64,000 nucleotides of DNA, from the NCBI GenBank assembly GCA_947034895.1, contig OX344762.1, positions 50,509,087-50,573,086 on the forward strand. Reading direction: 5' to 3'. Under the pieces are notes generated by a model that was not told the DNA's origin, made no database searches, and worked only from the letters and a program-made list of their open reading frames with translations. The position numbers and the translations under genes are program-made. The first letter of the stretch is position 1; every line of letters begins with the position of its first letter. Of this stretch, positions 13,386-25,200 are shown piece after piece. The DNA is from Rhytidiadelphus loreus. Taxonomy: Eukaryota; Streptophyta; Bryopsida; Hypnales; Hylocomiaceae.

Positions 13386-13657
13386 TAGGGAATTCAAGCA
13401 AACTGATTCCACCAACATTCTCTAGTCATGTCCTTCTTGTCATGGTCAGTTGCCGTGAATCATCTTTGTCCTTAATAAGGTGATTTGCTATTGGAATGTT
13501 AACCGGTTGATATTTTGACAAACTCTTAATTGGATTCCAATTTGTCCTATTAGCCTTAAATTTGGACACTTGAAAGTATTTTAAGCATTTCCATGCTTTC
13601 TACAATACCACACTGTTCTGATAGCACTACAAGGGAAGCTGTGTAATAATCAACAAG

Positions 13658-13760
13658 ACATTGACAAAATTTTGTTAACTCTTCTGTCAATTCGGAGGGG
13701 GTGATTCGGATAGTCAGTTGACAGGGTTTTGTTGATTCAGTTGTCAATCCGGACAGGGAT
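13658..13760 (+). repeat. Left subterminal repeats of the CACTA element
   Basis: Several direct and inverted copies of TTGACA/TGTCAATTCGG-like motifs lie within 140 bp of the end. In En/Spm elements such motifs are the binding sites of TnpA. Confidence 0.65.
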
Positions 13761-14352
13761 ACACATCACGATTCTGCCTTCATTCCTCCTTGCCACGCTG
13801 TCTTTTTTTTTTCCATGTCAGCACATGCTTTGACTTTAAAAAAATACTTATAAACACTTCAATGAATTTCGGAGAAGCTTCTTTCACTTTGAATTAGGTA
13901 ATGTTCTAAAAAGGTCTTATGACATTGTAAGTGCATGTGGCATTTTGAAGAAGTGACACGTATAGACAAACCGGTAATTCTGGAATCCTTTCCCATATTT
14001 AGTTGCCTTTTTTTGCCACAAATAAAAATGTCCATTTATTCAAGCTGTTTTCATTGTGACCTACAAACAAGAGTATTTGTGGTCCATCGACATACAATAT
14101 GATCATAAATACCTAAAAAACAATGTTATGCTATATACTTCTGTAAATGCTAACAGTTGTCATTGTACTGTTATGCTATATGCTTCCGTAAATTGCTACT
14201 TAAACATGATAGTAATCTGCACTTGTTTCCCTCTTTTCAGATAGTATTGACATAAATCTCTACAATTTCTGTTTGTACAGAAACAAAACTTGTGCCAACA
14301 TGCCCTCAACAGAAGACTCTTGAATAGAAAGTCCTACAATAATGTAATGCAC

Positions 14353-17300
14353 TCAATTGTTTCTAGCTTTCTTCCTGGGGCGACCTGGTTTGCGAGGCAC
14401 AGTTCTCTCTTGAAATTCCATTCCATCTCCATCATCCTGCTAACATGCACATAATCAGTTTGAAACCACAACACTTCGATGACAGCTATAGACACATGTA
14501 TAGTGAAAGACGTATAATAAATGCTAACAATTGAGACTATGGCAACACATTGAAATCATGGAATTCCTATTACCCAATAGTGGTTGTAACACCTTCAAAT
14601 TGTCAAGACTCACTTGTTGTGGTGCATCTTCACCTTCTTCATTCACTTCTTCTATAGTGATCTTTTCACTATCTCTCGTGTCTGTGGATAGCAATCCGTG
14701 TCTTTGTAGCCCTTCGAGGGCCTCTAAGCGCTCAATCATCTTCAGCACTAGTGGATGCTGGGAAATTTCTTTTGCTGACAAGTTCATCACATCTCCTCTA
14801 CTTCGTCCCTCACAACTTTCTCCACCACAGTGTACGTCACCATTTTCTTCAACACTGACATCATTTCCTTGTCCACCATCGTCCCCTCCCGCTGCTGCAT
14901 TATTGTTTTCTTTCCCAATGGATTCACTCAGGCGTTGAAGTTGCATACCGAATTGGAATTGCTCTAGACTCCCCTGCATGACACTGAGATTCTTCAAATT
15001 TCTTTGTGAACGACCCCCATACCCTTTGTTGTGAGACATCTCCCTTTGGATTTCCTCAGGTTCTGGGGACCTCCTCAAACGTCTCCTCAATCTTTCCCGG
15101 ACACCAACCTCACCTGAAGGTCCAGTTCTGCCAAAGTTTACCCTAGCAGCATTAGCCCTACTACAGTTTTCAGACTTCATAATGGATGCTGGACTTCGAA
15201 GTTGTCGTTCTAGAGATCGCCAAGTTTGATCAGATATTTCCTCCGGTTTCTCTTCATTACTTTGTATTTTTTTCCAGATTTCAGCACGTCGCAATGTGAC
15301 ACCCCGAGCTACCACCTGCTTCACAAACTCGAAGTTGATTGTTGAACTATATTCCCATGTATGCTGTATCCAGTCTGCAATCTCAGCCACTACACCATGT
15401 GGTTGTTTGTTGATGTTCCCTATAGCTGGGTCAAGTATTCGAGAAAGTAACATAATCTCCTTCCTCCACTCACCCACTCCTGGACCATATGGCTTATGTG
15501 TATGTTCATTGACCATGAGGTAATTACGAGGCAATCCTTGCTTGTGACGCCTGTCGCCTTCCCTATTTTGTGCTGCTTGTGCTTGTCTGCGTTCTTTTCT
15601 TTTTGCCGATTCATCAGCAACTTCCCAGTCTACTACGGCCATCACATTCTCTTCATCTGCATTATCATGCATTACATTTTCTTCTTCTCCATCTGAACTG
15701 CCTGACATGGTGTCTTTTTCATCGTTGTTGTAGACGGCATATCGTTGTGGAGAAGAATGCGGTTCCCATTCTTCATTTGGACATTCCTTCTGTCCATACT
15801 CGTCATCTTCTTCATCTGCTTGTAGCTAAAAAAAACATTTAACCAAGAAATGAGTACTATTGAATAATACTTTCTATTTGTGAAATTTTAATCATTACCA
15901 GTAATAAGAAGACATTGCTCAAAACAACATAATTCAAATCTGACACACACTATACTCCTGATAAAAATAATTACCCCATTTGTAGGTCTTGAAGCAAAAT
16001 AAGGAGAAACAAGGCACTAACTTCATTTCCATTTCCCATGGTCGCTGTTGTTAGTAATGTCCGAAGACTTTCAGGAATGGCAATTGTTCGTCCTTTCCAT
16101 GACAAAGACAAGCCATCCGTATTTTGTAGGACTGGTTCCTGGGGGCAGGATTGCACTGCACTTCGCTTCAGGACTTCACGATGACTACTTGCAGAATGTG
16201 CTGAATTTATAGACTCCCTCCTAACGCCTTTGTCTTCAATTACCATGCGCGGGTATGCGGGAATGGCCGTTGGCATCGTAGTCATATGTGAATCGTTGCG
16301 GCTTGGTTCTAATCGCTTGACAAGTGAAGTTGCAGGACTCCTCCTTGTTGAATTCTGAACAATTACTTCTGCATTGGTCAACATTGCAAATATTAGAGAG
16401 CCATAACGTCTTACTACACCAAGGTAATGACTAAAGAACTAAAACATACAACACTGACAAATAGCGCCAAGCCACCAACAAACATCACTCAAATTGTCAT
16501 GCATATATATGAAGTTCACTATACATAAATGAACACATATAATTGTAAGTGTGTAGAGGAGTTCATGAGATTTCTGCTTACCTCTTTTTTCACTTACAGA
16601 AGTGCCTCTCTTACATTTTATACTTAGAGCAGTACATTATTCAACATACACATATGTTATGAATAGAGAATAATGACCTAACAACTTCAAGTAATCAACA
16701 TACAATGACGTCAATTCCATTTACTGAATTATATGTTTTTAAAGACAACACACTACGTAATGCAATACAATTTTCAATATAGCATGCACTTCGACTATTC
16801 AGTAATGGATTTGGTGTATTCATTTATTATGCCATGTACCTACATACTGATTGCTTCCTAGAATTTACCTGAATTCCAGATTGTCAAGCAACAAAGTACA
16901 AAAACAAAACTACTAATCACAACTCCAAGACAATGAACAGACTTCAATGAAACCTCCCCACTCGTTCATGAGTTCTATGTTTTTTTTCCCTACTATATAC
17001 ATCAACATGCAATTGATGATATACTCCATGTAGAACCAATAAAAGATCACTAAACTACCAAATCCTTTTCTACATACGTTGGGAGAAAAGACCGACCAAC
17101 GTCATAAAATTGTCTTCTACGTTTATAATTTTCTATTATTCAATTATAAGTTCACTTTAAACATGCTTTGTATGACTGCAAAGCTTATTTTAGTTGTTGT
17201 CATACCGTTCAAACAGGCAATGACAGACAATCATGAAAACCTCTTCCTGCACTTTTCATGTTCATATGAAGACTTCTTCTGTAACTGAGAACTTCAATTT

Positions 17301-17848
17301 CCGCAAGCCACTGTAAACATTTCTTAAATGTTTTCACTCTATTACATGGTCATTATTCATTATAAAAGCAAAAGGTCATGTTCACCAATGCTTCATCAAG
17401 TAAACAGTACGTTCACGTAAATCTCCCTTAGCCCCTTCATCATGCATCTACAAAAAGGAACCGACTGTGACTCACCTGCCTTCCTCTTGCATGTTGTCTC
17501 TTCAGTTTCAGCAGTGTTTGCCGACAGTGATGGCTTCTGCACCTTCTCTCCTTGGAATTCACTAGAACTGCGAACGACTTCAGAATGTTCCTTACCTCGT
17601 CCTGAAAATGAAGAACAAGCTGGCGGAATTGATCGTGCACTTTGAGAATTGGAGATCCCTTTCTCCGGTCCTTGACTTCTGAACTGAGATGTACCAACAC
17701 CGACATTGTGTACTGATTTTGATGTGGGGCTCTCTTTCCATTGTACAAAGCTTTCTGACGACTTCCTACCAAAAGTAGGATTTCGCATTTCCTGTTTGCA
17801 TGTGGAGCCTATGAGTTCTCTACTTGCATATGACATATATGACGACAT
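14353..17848 (-). CDS. CACTA accessory (TnpA-like) protein with C-terminal AT-hook
   Basis: Four exons join in phase on the minus strand: 17848-17476, 16368-16022, 15825-14593 and 14436-14353, giving 678 residues from the ATG at 17,848. Earlier exons may exist, because that ATG lies shortly after a possible acceptor. Exon 3 is highly acidic at its start, then basic; residues about 380-530 (with NAARVNFGRTG and an arginine-rich REMSHNKG region) resemble the Transposase_24/Ptta family of plant CACTA second proteins. The last exon ends in RKPGRPRKKARNN, a textbook AT-hook, suggesting binding to AT-rich DNA at the element ends. It lies opposite to the transposase in the same element. Family assignment is moderate; exon structure is strong. 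Confidence 0.75.
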
Positions 17849-20800
17849 CCTCCTGAATATTTATCTACGCAGGAAACCAGGAAAACGGAACAAACTACTG
17901 AAAATGAATGCAAACATCAATATTGGACATTTTCTTTGCAAGATGACACTCATCGTTCATAAGAACTCACTGTCTTTTTCATCCTTGCAGTTCTCACTAT
18001 CTCCTTTTTGAACCTTCGCTGCCAATTTCGTCCTTTGCGATGTTTACACATTAGAAAATAAAGCAATAAATGTAATAGTCCTGCACCAGTCTACTTCATA
18101 AACAAAACGTGTGGACAACACATCATTCAATTAGACCACTCTGTTTTATGAAGGTAACAACACTCCAAAAAGAATTTATATTCTTTAAGTCCAATGAAAT
18201 TTAAGATTCCGGTCAAAAGCCTAAACAAAGGGTCCCCAATACATATACAAACCCTCTCTTCTTTCCCTGATATATTCTCACTAATGTCAAGCTCTGTAAA
18301 AAATGCACTCATGTAAGAAACGGTATATGACGAATGGGATGTCGCATGCAAGTCATTGCGTGAAACCTCTGTTTCCCATACTATGTACCCCTGCATTTTC
18401 AGTACATTCATATCTTCCAATGACTTCAGAAACAGAAAACCCCAATCGGCCAATGTGGAGACAAACTTCTACATATTGCATGTGACGGACTATGCTTTTT
18501 TGAGTCCCGAAAAAACTTACCTAACAATACTTGCGTTTAGGTTCGAAGGTGTGTCGTCCAACAAACCTCTGAACTGATAAGGTTCCAAGCACACTGACAC
18601 CGTCACCTCAATCGCTGTATTCTCACTTGCTAGTACTTGAAGAAGGTGTCCTGTTCTCCCCGCCAGAAACGCCTTCAATGAATCGCGTGCTCTTTGTATC
18701 GTACCTACAAAGCACACACAATATAGAGGTCACTGAAGGTTTACCTAGATAAGAGAAGGTGGAGAACCTGAAGACGGCTTCATACCAACAGATTTTTAAG
18801 AAGGCACGATCTCCGAGAACGGAGAACTTCAAGGCGGCGTCCTACCAGCACACTTCTGAGAAGGCACGATCTCCAAGAATGTAGCACTACATGGAAGTAT
18901 TTCTAGCTTCTTCATCCCGTACTCACCTAAATTAAACCTTCACTAGTAACTTCATCGACTTCTTTTAGAGAACTATCCGTAGCTTCTGTCGCGTTGTGGA
19001 ATGCTAGGTTACTATATTCGTCACACTTCTGCATTCGGCGCGGCGAGCTTCGAGCATTCATCAACAAGGTCATGGCGATAGGGACGTCCATTTCAATAGC
19101 ATAATACAACAAAACACCTGTCCTCACCTACCTTCAATGCAGCGCCTAATCCGACAAATTTCATTCCATTCAGGTAAAATTCCTTTTCCCAATTTAGCGA
19201 CTCCAACAGTGATGACTACAAACTGAAAATAGCGACACTTTTAAAAATACCTCTACATGCTTAGGTACTGCTTTTGTCAGCATTGCTTCAATCTGCACCC
19301 TGGTTTCCATACGCTTCAGCTTATACTCCTAATCCTACATTATGTGATGCAGTGTGAGGTTTAGAGTACAAAGTGATGAAAGCAATAGTTGTCCTCAGTA
19401 CCTGTGGTTGTGCTTGCCATTTCAAAACTTTAAACCATCGCCAAATTTTTGTATGTAGCTCCATTCACTGTTTCTTCACCTAGAACTGTGCATGCTCCCC
19501 TCCTTTTTTCCACCTACTCAATTCAAAGGAATACGTGCCACACATGAGCATTTTTTGTAAGTATCAAGTGAAACCCTAAAACTTGCTTCTACACTGCATC
19601 GTTTCAGTCGTTTTCCTTCCTTGATTTGAGAGGCTAATACTTGGCATTCATTTAATCCTTTCCAACTTATTAATTCTGGCAGCTGGTATACGTTGTCTTT
19701 CAAAATTAATAGCGTCGGAGATTTTGTTTTCATGATTACTTTCGGTCCAATCCATTGTGATATTTACTTACACATTGCACTTCTGAGTAATTAAAATCAT
19801 TAGACCTACCGTTATGACGTACATGTTAGCATTTACTTTTAACAAACACGTACAGCTATGCCAGATTATGGCTGATCTGAATTGAAACAATAGGGATTGC
19901 TTCGATGGGATGCTACATGCTCCTACTGTCGATATACGCTATTCCTCTAACTACTCGATGCAAGGTTCTGTAAAGCAATTCAAGTGCGACAGTAAGCAAT
20001 GACTTGTGCTCTCTTTATGCTACAGAGATGCATTGTTTAGGGTATGAGGGTCGCAGCTCGTAAATTAGTTGATGTAATGCATTGTTTCTCTTAGAGTGGT
20101 TCCTGTAATGCATACTTTTGAAATCCTCTTCAGTAACCCTAAAAGTACTGGCCTACAGAAGCTTTCTAATTCTGTAGCAGGGTTTAAAGTACCTCGAAAC
20201 TGAGTACCTGGAAGGCTGGAACATGTAACCTTCTCCAAATTCTCGGACTCTTGCCTGTATGGAAATGGAGTTCAAATTGCAACCACACATGCCGTCAAAG
20301 GCATAATGCAAACCTTCCGACTGAAGCTTATTCCCTGTAATATGCGACTGAATCTGCTTCAACACAAAGGATGCAATCACGAGGCATGAGGCTGGAAAGG
20401 CGATAATGCAGTGCAAATACACTGCCTTCTCCCAAGGATTTCTACGAGTTTCTGCATTTCTCATGATCGAAAGGTACCTACAGTACTTACACACATTTGT
20501 ATGTTATTTTCTCTTGAATGGTATGTATTGTTCACACATTATTGGTGAAAGTATGACCCATTTCAAGACTTTGTTGTGAATTGCCGGCAAGATTGAATTT
20601 CTTTGCTAGCAAGTCCTGATGATGTGTTGTGAGCGAGAATTCCAGTTTTAGACGTCCTAGGGTTCCTCTTCAACTTCATCTATCTTTCATTGTTCCAGAA
20701 CTTCATCTGTTGTCTGTGAAATTAATGCTGAAGTCCACATTGTTTTCTAAAATTAATCACCATTGTTATGCCCTCATATAGCATGCATCACCCAATGATC

Positions 20801-21100
20801 ATGTGAGTTGCAGGATAAGTGTGCCGTCTAACTTTGCCGACGTACGTACGACTGAAAGAATCATATGAGAACTTGACAAATTCGTCTAAGCTTTTAAAAT
20901 TGTATGAGAAAAAATTGCATGACGTTGTGTTTGCGTAGGTTCTGCAAGACTGAAACGCTTCAAGTAATTCGAAGTCTGTGTTGTTGTTCGAAACTGGAAG
21001 AGGATGCATATCTGACATCACCTGCTTCCTAAATTCCCGGCAGTTTCAATGCAACGGGGTGATCATAGGCAAGTGCAAATGCAGATTGCCGTTGCAGTAT
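17849..21100 (-). other. Possible upstream exons inside the CACTA element
   Basis: Several minus-strand open stretches have splice-like borders. The best is 18,521-18,704, with TTTGTAG before it and TTAG/GTAAGT after it, encoding a plausible 61-residue segment. Others lie near 18.93-19.13, 19.52-19.73, 20.15-20.49 and 20.79-21.02 kb. I recognise no domain and could not join them in one frame; they may be 5'UTR exons of the TnpA-like transcript, a captured host gene, or chance. Confidence 0.3.
18761..18873. repeat. Short tandem duplication
   Basis: Two copies of a unit of about 58 bp, sharing GGAGAAC and AAGAAGGCACGATCTCC (second copy GAGAAGGCACGATCTCC), lie side by side. No function is evident. 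Confidence 0.6.
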
Positions 21101-22263
21101 CACTCCGCTAATTCTAGGACACTGAACATTTCATTCACAAGAACGTCCTTCAATTGATGTCGTTCCACCAACTCCCGGGCCAGAAACTCTAAAATGTATA
21201 AGAGCGTTATTTCGTTGAGATGGTTCCTCTATTTCTGTATGCAGGAACTGTAAATTATTACAGAAGCGTAATTCCTTCCGACATGGCAATGTTTCTCTCA
21301 CGGGATTTTGGGTTCATGGCGAAATCGTAAACTGTACATTGGTAAAAAAACAATATTATGTTGATTGAAACAGTGTTGAATTTAAGGATATGAAGATGAG
21401 ATTCCATGCTGTTGTTGTTGGATACATTACTCTTGTCTCAATTACTTAAGAAAGCTTCAGATGTTCAAAGCTTCTGATCCTAAGTTCACACTACGGTGTG
21501 CTAATGTCGGACTGAAACACACATTGGGAAATAGTTGTTGATGTAGTACATTCAGTTTTGAGTTTCTATCATCGCAAAGTACACGCAGTTTGACGATAGT
21601 TTCAGTACAATCCATTAGATTAATTGACATTGTTTAATCTAGGGACAAAGCGAGGGTAAGTGACACAACATTACTTATTGTAGATTTTTAATGCTTGAAT
21701 TTGTTTAAAGTTACTGAAGTTTGAGAGTTCCGTTGTTTTGCAGAGGAAGGCAAGCGACGGATCAGTCTTGACAAGAAGTCAGTGGAGGTGGGGCATGCAA
21801 GAACAAAGCTATAATCAGTATAGAAGATTGATGCAGTACGACAATTTTGATTATGCCAATTTTGGGGTACTTATGTGTTTTGGTGGAAGATCTGTTAATT
21901 CATGGCTTTAGTTCTTTTACTGAAATGTCTCAGATCATATTCAGAAAACTAACTTTCATTGCTTGACCCTTTAACGCCCAGGTCGATGACGGGTTACGAA
22001 AAAGTGGCATACTGACGCAATTTCATTAGAGCAAGCCCCAACAAGCTGCGGAGACACGTTAACTGGCCGTGTGAGGCCAAATTTAGAGTAGAAATTGCTT
22101 TGAGTTTTAAAATCCAATAGTGATGATTTCTAAAATTGCTAAGTTCTAACACATTTCAACTTTAAACATTTGAAAGAATTTAACTTCAAATGCATTGAAG
22201 TGTTTCTTCCCACTGTGTCCAACAAAATGGAGGAAGAAGGTAGCAAATTCACTTCGCCTACCT

Positions 22264-22456
22264 TGGGAAGAGAATCTCTATATATACACATGGGGTGGTA
22301 GGAGGAGGAACAACTCATATGGGATAAGTCACTTAGAATGAGAAGGAACTTCACCATGAATGAATAGTGAAGTTCCTTCTCATTCTAAGTGACTAATCCC
22401 ACATGGGTTGTTCCTCCTCTTACCATCCCATATGTATATAGAGAGATTCTCTTCCA
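22264..22456. repeat. Long hairpin (foldback) inside the CACTA element
   Basis: Arms of about 90 bp (22,264-22,353 and 22,367-22,456) are near-perfect reverse complements, starting GGAAGAGAATCTCT and closing at GAAGTTCCTTCTCATTC with a loop of about 13 bases. The transcript would form a long, nearly uninterrupted stem, a good substrate for Dicer-like enzymes. It could be a nested MITE or a small-RNA source. Confidence 0.85.
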
Positions 22457-25200
22457 TAATGAGACACTCAAATCCAATTGTGATTATCTTTGATGCCAAG
22501 CTTCTAAAGCTTTCGGGTTTACCATGGATTAAATGTTAAGGTGTATGTGCATGACGTTGTGTTTGTGCAAATTCAGCTACAGTTGAAGTGAATTCAAACT
22601 TTCTATGCTTTCAGTTTAAACCAAGCTACAGCTTCTGTCAAACTCCCCTCGTTCATTCAATTGCTGACACTTTTAAGGTGCGTTTCTTGTGATGATAATT
22701 CTTTGCACTCCCTTGCAGCATTTTGAATTTTTGAGGTCTGTAGTACAACTTCGTTACAACCAAACACCTCAGTTTATGGTCACCCAAATTGTATGTGGTT
22801 ATCAAATGGAGTTCTATGACATTGACACAGTAAATAGTGTTGCTTGTAAAAATTTGGGTTCCAGGGGTCTGGAAAGTGGTCCACGTGCATTTTCACATTT
22901 GACAAACTTCCTAGTATCACATTTGCTTGGTATTGCTTGTGACATTCACAGTGATATTGAGAGTACAAATGAATTCAGAACTATGAAAGTTCATTCTCTT
23001 TGGTTTAATGAGGGAACAGAGGTACTGATATTAGACAAGGTTATATTAAAGAGCTTGGTGTAATTGCATGTATTCTCATGTTTCATGTTTCTTTTAGACA
23101 CCCCAAGGACAACCCTCCTGAACAGGAAGATGGATACTGGCGAGCATACATTACACGTACTATGCAGGTCCAATCATCAATTTTCCGCCACTTTATCTGC
23201 TCTAATTTATAGAATATAAATTACTAAATCTCTCAACAGAGTTTCGAGTAAAATAAATTTGAGGGATTGTTATATAGTGTCATGTACACAAGTCTCCCCA
23301 TTGTTCATAAGAGTAGTCGTAGTGATCAAATGCAGATCACATTGAAACCATAATGACACCTCCCATGAACCATGCAAAAAAATTTGTTTATGGTGCTCTC
23401 TAATAGTTCTTTAAAGAATCCAATTTTACTGAAAACCATGTTTGGGGACTGTAGAATTTTCGTCCACAATTTGGACGCCACATGTTTGTACGAACTGCAT
23501 GTTAGAAAAGGATTAAGCAAATTACTCCTAACGACAAGTGTTGATGCTTATTCTGTAGGTGGTAGTGGATTTGCAAGGCAAAGACGACAAGGCACTTACT
23601 GAACTTCAGGCATGACTTCCAATTGCTTTATTCTTTTGGTTTAGAGAATTTGTTGTCTTATGAGTTTGTAGTATTTTATAGAGTGAACACATATGTAAAA
23701 CTTTTTACCTCCAACTATTCATATGGCCAAAAGAGGGTTGCTTCCATATATATAGGAGTTGAAACTAATCATTCAGAACTTTCTGAACTCAAGAATTCAT
23801 ACCCTATATTGTTGAACAATAATAATATGTTTTTGAACTGTGATCAACTATCATCTTCCAAGTAAACTTTTGTATTTGAGCTTGGGCATTTCGGAATTGA
23901 TCGTGCAAATTTTCAGGTATATATTGATTTAAATGTATTGCTCTTAGAACTGCTTTGGAATTGTTATTTGTAGGCAGTGCATGTTGATGTAGAGTATATA
24001 TCATATGGTCTACATGGACGAACAACCCATAGTTAGCACAGAGCCACAGAATATTGCCGGTTCAATATTTACTGATAACATCAAACAATGTCCACTAGTG
24101 GAATTGATTATCGTCCATTCACATGGCATTACTAACATTCAAAGCTTTGAAATTTGAAATGCATAATATTGGTATCAATGCTGCAAACACTTCTTCTCTC
24201 TACCAGCCTGTGTATTGGTTCTCATAACTAGCTATATTGGTTCTTGTAACTAATTTTTTGCTAGTATGAGCTATATTACTTAGAAGTGAAATATTAACAA
24301 TTGTAATAGCCTTGATTGAACAAGGTGAAGAACATCGGGTAGGAGTGTTATTCCAATCTCCACCGACATTTTATCTCATCTCGATGATTATTTGCAATTT
24401 TTAAAGACGTAAGGCCTGTATCTATTCCCTTGAAATGCTCTGCTATTATTGGTTTTCAAAAATTATTCCAAACTGTGCTTTAATTAGGACCTTCTTACAC
24501 CAACCAAGTGTCATCAAATAGGCTAGTTGTTGGCTTGTTGCCTTGTGAACTGTTAGCTACTTGGATTTTAATTAACTTAATATGTACTTGTAAGGTAACT
24601 TATAGGAAATTAGAGTTTTGAATTAGCTATTTTCTCTTTTTTTGTTGGTATTGGCGACATTAGGAGTTCAAACAATTGATACCTGCAAAATGTATGTTCT
24701 TGTTCGAATTTAGGGAGTTAATTAATTGAAATGAATGGGAATCCACTGGCAGTTTGTTATTGGGAATGACCATTCCAATGTTCTGATACATGCAAATTTG
24801 GGAATGCAGGCATTCCAAAATATCTATGATACAACATCAGTTTGTGTTTGCACTTATTGGAAGAAGAAGACTTCTACCTTCCATACTATTGACCATTGAC
24901 ATGGAACAACAAATGTCATAAAAAACCACAACATAATTTAGTAATTCTGCAGTACTGGATCACATAAGAAACAGAAATAAACCTTGGATCACACAACGTC
25001 AAGGTGAATCATTCTGCACTACCTTCTCTTGAATATGACATTCACGGTCTTTCTTTCTTCACAAAGAGACAGAATATAATACATAACGCATTTAGGAAGG
25101 ACTTTTATTAGATTCTCCTGATTTTATGGCTTTATGTGTGAAAATAAGTCCCATTCAATAAGGCATTAAACCTTCCGCTCTTGCAGGACAATATTAAAAA
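22457..25200. other. Non-coding interior of the CACTA element
   Basis: AT-rich sequence between the hairpin and the transposase gene. An open stretch at 22,689-23,063 (+) could be a 5' exon, but it shows no transposase signature. Nothing else is supported. Confidence 0.4.

Larger units (their letters stand above)
6830..13621. other. Gene-poor region with decayed repeats
   Basis: No intact gene was found. 6.84-8.8 kb is AT-rich, unremarkable sequence. 8.85-9.08 kb holds about three degenerate copies of a unit containing GGTTCCTTTCTAAATCTG. 9.36-9.47 kb holds a degenerate repeat around CAACCGGGACGA. Two GCGAAG(C/T)TT...TCCGGGG motifs lie at 9.62 and 9.71 kb. From 9.2 to 13.4 kb the sequence looks like decayed LTR-retroelement material on the minus strand. 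Confidence 0.5.

Noticed and set aside
22689..23063. First exon of the CACTA transposase
   Set aside because: It is open for 124 codons but has no transposase motif and no clear in-phase splice partner at 25.2 kb.
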